A stretch of 18,493 nucleotides of DNA, from the NCBI GenBank assembly GCA_031266095.1, contig JAISBR010000044.1, forward strand, positions 1 to 18,493, given 5' to 3'. Below are positions 5,177-11,132 of this stretch, piece by piece. This stretch comes from Treponema sp. (lineage in GTDB: Bacteria > Spirochaetota > Spirochaetia > Treponematales > Breznakiellaceae). A program made the translations under genes and the position numbers. The notes under the pieces were generated by a model, which had not been told where the DNA came from, searched no databases, and worked only from the letters and a program-made list of their open reading frames with translations. Numbering within the stretch: the first letter of the stretch is position 1; each line of letters starts with the position of its first letter.

Positions 5177-7129
5177 TCACATCGCCGCCCGGTACGCCCC
5201 TAAAAAGTGAAAATCCCTGGTCTTGGTCTTAAGCTCCACGATAGCCTCGTCAAAGATTTCCACTGAATCGGGGATGCCGACATCCACATAGAAGAGATAC
5301 TCCCAGGGTTTGCCCTGGATGGGCCGGGATTCCAGTTTGGAAAGGTTGATGCCCCGCTCACTCATGATCTTGAGGCAGGCGAACAGGCTGCCGGGTTCAT
5401 CGGAAACGGAAAACACGAAGGACGCTTTAGTGGGCCTGCCCGATCCAAGGCTGGGCGGGACCGGCGCTTTGTCTCCGGCGCGGCGGGAGATAATTACAAA
5501 GCGGGTGTAGTTGAGGGGATTGGTCTCGATGCCCTCTTTCAGCACCTTAAGGCCATGGGCGCGGGCGGCGGCCTCACCGGCAATAGCCGCGACTTTAACA
5601 GCGCCTTCCCGCACTATTGAGGCTACCGCGGCGGCGGTGTTGTTGTAGGGTTCCAAAATCCAGCCCGGATGCTTGTCCAGAAATTCTTTACACTGGGCAA
5701 AGCCCTGGGGGTGACTGCGGATAACACTGAGTGAATCGATTCCGGCCCGCTCGTCGGCGATGAGGCAATGCACGATGCGGAGCTTGAGTTCGCCAACCAT
5801 GGCAATGTCGGGATAGCGCAGAAAGAGGTCGTAGTTTTCGTGTATCGAGCCGGCGAGGCTGTTTTCCACCGGGATAATACCGGCGCCGGCGGAGCCGTCC
5901 AATACGGCATCAAACACGGGTTTGAAGCCGTCTGTCTGCATACGCCTGGCGTCATCGCCAAAGGCCCGCATCAGCGCCTGTTCGGCGTAGGCGCCGCTTT
6001 CGCCGGAAAAGGCCACCGGCGCGTCTGCGTCGAAAGAAACCCCGTCCGCCGCCGCTTTACCGCCCGCGCCGGAGGGCATCCTGCCAAACACCGTATGATG
6101 GTGCGGTCTCGGGGTGCGCAGAAGCTCTTTCCCCACTACAGGCGCCAGGGCTTCCACATCCCGCATGAGTTTCTCAAACTGTTCGGGATACAGGGACTGT
6201 GGACCGTCTGAAAGAGCTTCGTCAGGCCGGGGATGGACCTCCACAGTGAGGCCGTCGGCGCCTGCGGCAATCGCGGCAAGTCCCGCCGAGCTTACCTTGG
6301 CGCGAATACCCACGGCATGGCTGGGGTCTACAATCACCGGCAAATGGGAGAGGCTCTTTACCACCGGAATGGCGGAAATGTCCAGCGTATTACGTGTATA
6401 AGTCTCAAAGGTACGGATGCCCCGCTCGCAGCACACCACATCTCTGCTGCCTGCGGCGAGCAGATATTCCGCCGAAAGCAGCCATTCCTCGATTGTGGCC
6501 GAAGGGCCGCGTTTCAGGAGCACGGGCTTGCCCAGGGAGCCTACTTTTTTCAGCAGTTCAAAGTTCTGCATATTCCGGGCGCCGATCTGAAACATATCGG
6601 TCAAATCCATCATCTGGACCGCCAGTTCCGGGGAAACCACCTCCGTCACAATGGGCATGCCATGCTTTTCACCGGCTGCTTTCATGAACTCAAGACCCTG
6701 CATGCCCAGGCCTTGAAAAGCGTAGGGGCTGGTACGAGGCTTGTACGCACCGCCGCGCAGCATTACCGCGCCTGATTCCCGCACGCGGGCGGCGGTTTCC
6801 ATTATTTGCTCTTTACTCTCCACCGCGCAGGGTCCGGCTATTACCGTAATCCGGGAACCGCCGATCTTCACGTTCCCCACCGTAACAATGGTGTCTTCGG
6901 CCCTGGTCTCCCTGGAGGCCAGTTCGTAGGGCTTGGAAGTGGCCGCTACCCGCTCGACTCCGGGGAGCAGCCCCAGTTCGCGGACATCCACCACGCCTTT
7001 GCCGGAAGCGCTGATAATCGCGTCTTCCCCAAAGCGCTGCTCCCTGATGCTGAAGCCCCGATCCTTGAGGTATATGCGAACCATCTCCATGTCATGGCTT
7101 GTAATACCCTTTGATAATACAATAATCAT
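5177..7129 (-). CDS. aroF-pheA: Bifunctional DAHP synthase (type I-beta) / prephenate dehydratase
   Basis: A 650-residue fusion of the first shikimate-pathway enzyme and the committing enzyme of phenylalanine synthesis. Residues 1-70 form the ferredoxin-like regulatory domain of I-beta DAHP synthases. Residues about 75-340 are the catalytic barrel: GPCAVES 99-105, RGGAYKPRTSPYAFQG 125-140, QIGARNMQN 181-189, KRG 206-208, ERGIRTFETYTRNTLD 235-250, DPSHAVG 268-274. A His/Gly-rich linker (341-366) leads to prephenate dehydratase (about 370-550) with VENSLAGSI (421-429) and the catalytic NYTRF (540-544). The C-terminus is an ACT domain (567-645) with the Phe-binding ESRP (600-603). No chorismate mutase domain is present. 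Both halves keep their key motifs. One ACT domain may let phenylalanine inhibit entry and exit of the pathway together (inference). It starts 66 bp after the hemerythrin gene; a weak AGAGGA precedes the ATG. Confidence 0.95.
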   Translation of the reverse strand: MIIVLSKGITSHDMEMVRIYLKDRGFSIREQRFGEDAIISASGKGVVDVRELGLLPGVERVAATSKPYELASRETRAEDTIVTVGNVKIGGSRITVIAGPCAVESKEQIMETAARVRESGAVMLRGGAYKPRTSPYAFQGLGMQGLEFMKAAGEKHGMPIVTEVVSPELAVQMMDLTDMFQIGARNMQNFELLKKVGSLGKPVLLKRGPSATIEEWLLSAEYLLAAGSRDVVCCERGIRTFETYTRNTLDISAIPVVKSLSHLPVIVDPSHAVGIRAKVSSAGLAAIAAGADGLTVEVHPRPDEALSDGPQSLYPEQFEKLMRDVEALAPVVGKELLRTPRPHHHTVFGRMPSGAGGKAAADGVSFDADAPVAFSGESGAYAEQALMRAFGDDARRMQTDGFKPVFDAVLDGSAGAGIIPVENSLAGSIHENYDLFLRYPDIAMVGELKLRIVHCLIADERAGIDSLSVIRSHPQGFAQCKEFLDKHPGWILEPYNNTAAAVASIVREGAVKVAAIAGEAAARAHGLKVLKEGIETNPLNYTRFVIISRRAGDKAPVPPSLGSGRPTKASFVFSVSDEPGSLFACLKIMSERGINLSKLESRPIQGKPWEYLFYVDVGIPDSVEIFDEAIVELKTKTRDFHFLGAYRAAM

Positions 7130-7195
7130 GGGAATCCTCTTACTGTTAAGGCGATCAAATCTCTTTCAAAACCGGAGTTCTGAAAAAGGCTCTGC

Positions 7196-7612
7196 TTATT
7201 GTTCCAGCCCGGCGATATAAGGCATGTATTTCTTATCTGATTCGGCAATGTGGTGCAGCACCCAGTTCATCAGATACTCGACAAATTGTGAAGGATTGGG
7301 ATTGTCTTCTTTTTCAAAAACCTGTATCTGCTGAGTCACCTCGGCGACAAAATCCTCATGCTGCTTCTTGTGGGTATCAAAGTTAGGGTAATTCGCCTTC
7401 TTCATAAGCGCTTCCTCGGTGGAGAAGTGGGTCTTTACATACAGTACCGCACCCTGGATAGTCTTCATAAAATAGACTTTCGCCACCACCCCGCCTATCT
7501 GACAGCCCGCCCAAAACTCATTAGTCATCCTAACCAGCTCTTTGTGCTGCCCGTCAATGACGCTGTTCCCCACCAGAAAATCATCGCTCCACGCAACCAA
7601 TTCATCCTCCAT
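7196..7612 (-). CDS. Bacteriohemerythrin
   Basis: A 138-residue cytoplasmic four-helix protein binding a di-iron centre that reversibly carries O2 (or senses it). The full ligand set is visible: His23 in IDGQHKEL, His62 and Glu66 in HFSTEE, His81 and His85 in HKKQHEDF, and His121 with Asp126 in HHIAESDKKY. The N-terminal W-DDF-VG pattern and the length are standard for stand-alone bacteriohemerythrins. The SD AAGGAG lies 8 nt before the ATG. A TATAAT sits at 7643-7648 on the minus strand with only a T-rich -35 (TTTTTT, N17). In a probable anaerobe it fits oxygen protection or sensing. The aromatic-biosynthesis fusion gene follows on the same strand after 66 bp with no clear terminator between them. 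Confidence 0.93.
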   Translation of the reverse strand: MEDELVAWSDDFLVGNSVIDGQHKELVRMTNEFWAGCQIGGVVAKVYFMKTIQGAVLYVKTHFSTEEALMKKANYPNFDTHKKQHEDFVAEVTQQIQVFEKEDNPNPSQFVEYLMNWVLHHIAESDKKYMPYIAGLEQ

Positions 7613-7805
7613 ATTCCACTCCTTCTTCGATATGAATAGACGATTATACTATACTGGGGGAGGAAAAAAAAGACGATGCGCCTGGACGTCCGGACCTGAG
7701 TCCGCTGCGCACCGCCTGATTATGAGAGGTTTACCCTCCCGGTATTTACAGTATCGGTATAGGCGGAGGACGGCTTTAATGGTTTTGGAACAGGCTCCGG
7801 TGTTT

Positions 7806-8696
7806 TTAGTCTAAGAAAGATACCAGTTCTCCCAGACTGTGGATGATGCGGGAGGGCCGCAGTCCCCGTACCAGGGGGTCTTCCTCCCGGAGCCGCAGAG
7901 AACGGCTGTCCCCGGCAAAGAGGATGCCCTGAAAGCCGGCTGTAATGGCGCCGTACATATCCGAGCGCATGTCGTTGCCCACAAAAGCGCTTTCTTCGGG
8001 GGCGATGCCTATGGCGGCAAGCCGCCGGGCCGCGGCCTCAAAGAGCCGGGGAGCGGGTTTAGCCTCGCCCATCTCAAAAGACCAGATAATCAGCTCCGAA
8101 TCAAAACCAAGGGACTCCGGGGACGCGCCGAAAAAAGCCTCAAACAGGAGGGGAGTAAAGAACTGGGCATTGGAGATGATGCCCAAAACGCGGCCCGCAT
8201 CCCGCAAAGCGGCGATGGTTTCCGCCGCTCCGGGCATGGGATAGACCGGATTCACCGCCAGTTCATAGCGCAGGGCAAATTCCCGGCCGGCATCGGTATC
8301 CAGGCCGCGTTCCCGCAGGAAGTCGGCCCATATCTCCTCAACCCGCACCTCAGGCCAGGCGGTCTCGGCGGAGCGGGAACGGTGTATCCCGGAAACTTTT
8401 CGGTGAAAAAAAGCGGTAAGATCATCTCCACAAAGACGGGAATCGCGGCTCCGCGCCAGCGCATCGAGCGCGGTATCACTGCCGCCGCCGTCCGCTTCTT
8501 TTGCGGTCAGGCCGATATCCCCGGCGGCGGAGCAGAACAGGGTTCCATACACATCAAAGAGTACGGCACGGAAATCACCGGCGGATACCGGCAGAGGCTC
8601 CGTCCAATCCGGCGGCAAAGACGGCGTCCGCGGCTCAAGCGGGACAGCGGATTCCCTGATTATAGCGGCAAGACGCCGGCGTTCCGCTTCATCCAT
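7806..8696 (-). CDS. HAD-superfamily hydrolase
   Basis: A 296-residue cytoplasmic protein with all four HAD motifs in order: I, AVLFDVYGTLF, with nucleophile Asp48; II, IISNAQ; III, Lys in GEAKPAPRLFEAAARRL; IV, FVGNDMRSDMYGA. Motif I has Tyr where phosphatases usually carry the second Asp (DVYGT rather than DxDGT). That substitution is typical of haloacid-dehalogenase-like members and can mean weak or altered phosphatase chemistry. A large cap insertion lies between motifs I and II. The ATG at 8696 is chosen over 8744 because it gives an 8-bp overlap with the stop of the glycosyltransferase gene and the extra 16 residues are unlike the family. The tight coupling suggests that the two proteins act in one pathway, perhaps dephosphorylating a glycosylated product (inference). 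Confidence 0.85.
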   Translation of the reverse strand: MDEAERRRLAAIIRESAVPLEPRTPSLPPDWTEPLPVSAGDFRAVLFDVYGTLFCSAAGDIGLTAKEADGGGSDTALDALARSRDSRLCGDDLTAFFHRKVSGIHRSRSAETAWPEVRVEEIWADFLRERGLDTDAGREFALRYELAVNPVYPMPGAAETIAALRDAGRVLGIISNAQFFTPLLFEAFFGASPESLGFDSELIIWSFEMGEAKPAPRLFEAAARRLAAIGIAPEESAFVGNDMRSDMYGAITAGFQGILFAGDSRSLRLREEDPLVRGLRPSRIIHSLGELVSFLD

Positions 8697-10125
8697 CGCT
8701 GATGCCCACCAGGGACAAGCGCAACGGGTCCAGGTAGAGCTCAAGGAGCGTTGATTTTGAAATACGCTGGCTCACCTGATGATCCAAAACCGTTTGATAT
8801 ATCTTCAATAATAATTTCACAATCCGATCGCTGCCGTATTGTTCGGCGATTACCCGGCGGTTGGCCTCAATAAGCTCCTCATCTTCTTGCCCGTCCCCCA
8901 GGGCTTCCAGCAGGGGATTTATGGCAGTGGTATGCCGCAGCGCGGAAGGATTCCCGTGACAGGCACGGATAAGCGATTCCTGTAATTCCTCGTCCAGCCG
9001 GCCAAAGTCGATGGTTTCCCGGCCCCGCAGGTCTTCGGCCAAAGCCCGCATAACCCGTTCGGGCGCCTCGAGAGCGAAAGATCGGTAGATTCGCCGCATG
9101 GCGGACTCCATTTTTTGCTCAAGACCGGAGACAGCGTTGTTCGCCGCGCCACCGAGGTATTCCAATGGAACTTCCAGTGATGAATACAGGCCGTCGAAGC
9201 GGACCCCGGCCCGCTCAAAATCAGCGCACACATACTCAACGCGCCTGCCAAACAGCCCCCGGCCTGCGGTCCAGGGTTCCAGGAAGGAAAAACCGAAGCC
9301 CTCTTTAACCGATGTACTCAAGGCGCGGACGGAACTGCCCAGGAGGTCGGCCAAACTGTACCGCAGCCCCAGTTCAAATTCCACGGGCAGGCCCAGTTCC
9401 GCCGCGAAGGCGTGCCAGCGCCGGTATGGGGCGGCGTCCTTTTCCGAAGGCGGCAGGGTAATCGCCACGGTTCTTCCTTTAGGAATAAAGAGCGAGAGAA
9501 ACAGCGCCTCGCCGATGTTCTTCCGCCTGATGGCCCGCACCGGATAGAGATACCGTGTCCGCTCCAGACCGGGACTTGCCCGCATGGAAGACACCTCATT
9601 GGGAATCAGATGCAGCCCCTCGGCCTCAAGTCCGGCGCGGCGCAGGCAGTCATAGTCCCTGCTGTTAATTACCCCGTAATGGCAGTTTTCAGGGTAGTCC
9701 ACATCTCCGGTGTACACATCGGGCCTGAAATCCTCGGCCAGATCGTGGTTCTGGAGAAAAAGCCGGACTCCCCGGCCGACCAACAGTTTGAGAGCGGGGA
9801 TGAGCAGGGAATTTTTCTGTATCAGGGGATTATGCACATGGACAATATCGGCGGACCCGTGCCAGCGTTCCTCAATGGCCCGCAATATTCCGGCGGCGAG
9901 TCGTTCCACTCCTTTCGCCTGTTCCGTCCGGGAAAGCGCCGGCTCCGTTTGATTATAGGCCAGGTCCTTTATCAGAGTAAACGGAAAACCAAAGTCCGGC
10001 GGGACCGCCTCACCTGCGATTATCAGCAGTTCCGCTCCGGTCTTTGCCAGCGCCCGGGCCTGATTCAACACTACCGATGTAACCCCGCCCGGCCTGAGGT
10101 GATAATGTACCAAGACTATCCGCAT
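8689..10125 (-). CDS. GT-B fold glycosyltransferase (GT4-like)
   Basis: A 478-residue protein. The N-terminus MRIVLVHYHLRPGGVTSVV has the Gly-rich acceptor loop of GT4 enzymes. DIVHVHNPL (about 94-102) and VINSRDYDCLRRAGL (about 152-166) followed by LIPNEV are standard N-domain landmarks. YPVRAIRRKNI (about 194-204) opens the donor-binding domain. KEGFGFSFLEP supplies the E-x7-E motif (Glu275, Glu283) that binds the nucleotide-sugar in retaining enzymes. The last ~150 residues are helical and beyond the usual core. The ATG at 10125 is preferred over the adjacent TTG because AAGGAGG lies 5 nt upstream of it. It has no signal peptide or membrane helix. Donor and acceptor are unknown. The overlapping HAD gene recalls two-step glycosyl-phosphoglycerate type systems (synthase plus phosphatase), but nothing in the sequence proves this. 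Confidence 0.85.
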   Translation of the reverse strand: MRIVLVHYHLRPGGVTSVVLNQARALAKTGAELLIIAGEAVPPDFGFPFTLIKDLAYNQTEPALSRTEQAKGVERLAAGILRAIEERWHGSADIVHVHNPLIQKNSLLIPALKLLVGRGVRLFLQNHDLAEDFRPDVYTGDVDYPENCHYGVINSRDYDCLRRAGLEAEGLHLIPNEVSSMRASPGLERTRYLYPVRAIRRKNIGEALFLSLFIPKGRTVAITLPPSEKDAAPYRRWHAFAAELGLPVEFELGLRYSLADLLGSSVRALSTSVKEGFGFSFLEPWTAGRGLFGRRVEYVCADFERAGVRFDGLYSSLEVPLEYLGGAANNAVSGLEQKMESAMRRIYRSFALEAPERVMRALAEDLRGRETIDFGRLDEELQESLIRACHGNPSALRHTTAINPLLEALGDGQEDEELIEANRRVIAEQYGSDRIVKLLLKIYQTVLDHQVSQRISKSTLLELYLDPLRLSLVGISDG

Positions 10126-10400
10126 CAACGCCTCCTTCCCTTAGGATACTACAGGTATCTCAGGATTGCCAGTAAACAACCGGCGCTGGTTTTCCCCGGG
10201 AATTTGTTGCGCTTCGAACATTTGAAGGTGAAACCTGTTTGGAGCGGCAGATAGGCGAAACTCACTCTCCACCCTTTGGGATACCGTTTCTTGGGGGGTA
10301 GGTTTCAGACGGCATGGACGCCGCCTGCGCAGACTCTTTGGAGGCAAAAGCTTTGCTTTTGAGGGTGTTGTGGGATTTATATATTTTTATGTACCGAGGT

Positions 10401-10427
10401 TGTTCCAAAACTTCAGTTTTTGGAACA
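10401..10427. repeat. Perfect 10-bp inverted repeat, TGTTCCAAAA / TTTTGGAACA
   Basis: TGTTCCAAAA (10401-10410) and TTTTGGAACA (10418-10427) enclose the 7-nt loop CTTCAGT. The half-site TTTTGGAACAG recurs at about 7784-7794, just past the stop of the HAD gene. I recall similar GTTCCAAAAC elements scattered in Treponema genomes, which would make this one copy of a dispersed intergenic repeat. The downstream sequence lacks a U-run. Confidence 0.6.
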
Positions 10428-10461
10428 GCTTCCTTTAAAGACCCTGATTTCTTTTAGATGA

Positions 10462-10489
10462 GGGGCTGGCCTTACTTTTTGGCAGCCCC
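10462..10489 (-). terminator. Candidate transcription-end hairpin for the lipoprotein gene
   Basis: GGGGCTG (10462-10468) pairs with CAGCCCC (10483-10489). The stem extends by two GC pairs past a single bulged base to a 9-nt loop. It lies 28 nt beyond the stop codon of the minus-strand gene at 10518. The following minus-strand bases (TCATCTAAAAG) have no U-run, so termination efficiency is doubtful. Confidence 0.4.
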
Positions 10490-10517
10490 GATAAGGAGGG
10501 GATACCGGACAAAATAT

Positions 10518-10907
10518 TCATTTTTGTCTTATAACAGTTCCGCTAACAACAACTGTCGATGGAGCCCAAATATTAAACGTGACAAAATTCAGTATCCATT
10601 GTATAGGATTGCTTCCATACGATATTTCCAGATTGGTGATACCTGTACCGCCAAATTTCTTCAGGTTTTTCGAAATAGCCCGTTCAACTACCCCATCGGT
10701 TGCATGAGATGATAGATTAAGCAAATTCGCTCCACCGGATTGTCCTAAAAATTTGTTAACCCATTCACGTTCTGTAAAGTTCCCCAACACTTCATAGTCC
10801 GTCGCCCCTGGTATTAAACCGGACTCCAGGTTTACTGCGGTAAACGTCGTACATGAGGCAAGAATAAAAAACGCCCCAACACATAAGAATACACATGTCT
10901 TCTTCAT
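10518..10907 (-). CDS. Small lipoprotein of unknown function
   Basis: A 129-residue protein with a short basic N-terminus, a hydrophobic core and lipobox ILASC (Cys19), so it should be exported and lipidated. The mature part contains GATDYEVLGNFTEREWVNKFLG, a Gly/Asn/Leu-rich stretch (QSGGANLLNLSSHAT) and a C-terminal beta-like segment (NIWAPSTVVVSGTVI). Such repeated 'bulk' lipoproteins of 120-150 residues are common in spirochaetes; I cannot assign a family. SD AGAAGGA lies 8 nt before the ATG, and a TTGATA-N17-TAGTAT promoter is upstream. The gene is transcribed divergently from the phosphatase gene, whose lost 5' end lies within about 70 bp of this start, so the gene or its promoter may sit at an old recombination junction. 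Confidence 0.75.
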   Translation of the reverse strand: MKKTCVFLCVGAFFILASCTTFTAVNLESGLIPGATDYEVLGNFTEREWVNKFLGQSGGANLLNLSSHATDGVVERAISKNLKKFGGTGITNLEISYGSNPIQWILNFVTFNIWAPSTVVVSGTVIRQK

Positions 10908-10931
10908 AATAAATTCCTTCTATAAATACCA

Positions 10932-10960
10932 ATACTAATACTTGCTGTTGCTTTTATCAA
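10932..10960 (-). promoter_or_regulatory. Promoter for the small lipoprotein gene, TTGATA-N17-TAGTAT
   Basis: On the minus strand TTGATA (10955-10960) and TAGTAT (10932-10937) are 17 bp apart. They lie upstream of the SD AGAAGGA and the ATG at 10907. The surrounding DNA is clearly more A/T-rich than the genes on either side. Confidence 0.45.
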
Positions 10961-10976
10961 TCATTTTTCAAAAAAC

Positions 10977-11132
10977 ATAAGCCTTGCCGCTCTTGGCCGA
11001 TTTCTTTATGGACAGGTATTTCCTGACCGTAACATGGAATGGCAGCTCATACACATTGCCTTTGCGGCTGCGTGGTTTTTGTGTTATGCTGTTTGATATA
11101 GAGCGTTTTATGACGATAGATACGAGGCCGCG
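10977..11132 (+). pseudogene. Decayed N-terminal membrane segment of the SpoIIE-type phosphatase gene
   Basis: In the same frame as the phosphatase the sequence reads ISLAALGRFLYGQVFPDRN, then MEWQLIHIAFAAAWFLCYAV, TGA (11094-11096), then YRAFYDDRYEAA directly into the phosphatase frame. The first part includes a clear membrane helix and has coding-like base use, so it is probably the original N-terminus interrupted by one nonsense codon. No start codon with an SD exists upstream of it; the frame is open back to 10926, where the DNA becomes A/T-rich intergenic. The 5' end of the gene therefore seems to have been lost by truncation plus a stop mutation. A sequencing error at the TGA is the main alternative. 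Confidence 0.6.

Larger units (their letters stand above)
10126..10517. other. About 390 bp intergenic region with hairpins, no convincing gene
   Basis: This is the upstream region of the glycosyltransferase gene and the downstream region of the small lipoprotein gene. It holds the perfect hairpin at 10401-10427, a GC hairpin at 10462-10489, and a small imperfect palindrome CAAAAGCTTTGCTTTTG near 10345-10361. A 68-codon minus-strand frame at 10141-10347 is Arg/Pro-rich with no SD and looks non-coding. No clear promoter was found for the glycosyltransferase gene. Confidence 0.45.

Noticed and set aside
7839..8702. 287-codon antisense ORF over the HAD gene
   Set aside because: It is a shadow of GC-rich codon bias; the minus strand carries all HAD motifs.
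8697..8744. Upstream start for the HAD hydrolase
   Set aside because: It would extend the overlap with the glycosyltransferase gene to 56 bp and adds a Cys/Trp-rich stretch unlike the family; ATG 8696 gives a normal coupled overlap.
10141..10347. 68-codon minus-strand ORF upstream of the glycosyltransferase
   Set aside because: No SD, Arg/Pro/Gln-rich without domain character; more likely dispersed intergenic sequence.
11094..11096. TGA as a selenocysteine codon in the phosphatase
   Set aside because: The position is in or next to a membrane helix, and no SECIS-like stem was evident right after it. Nonsense mutation or sequencing error is simpler.
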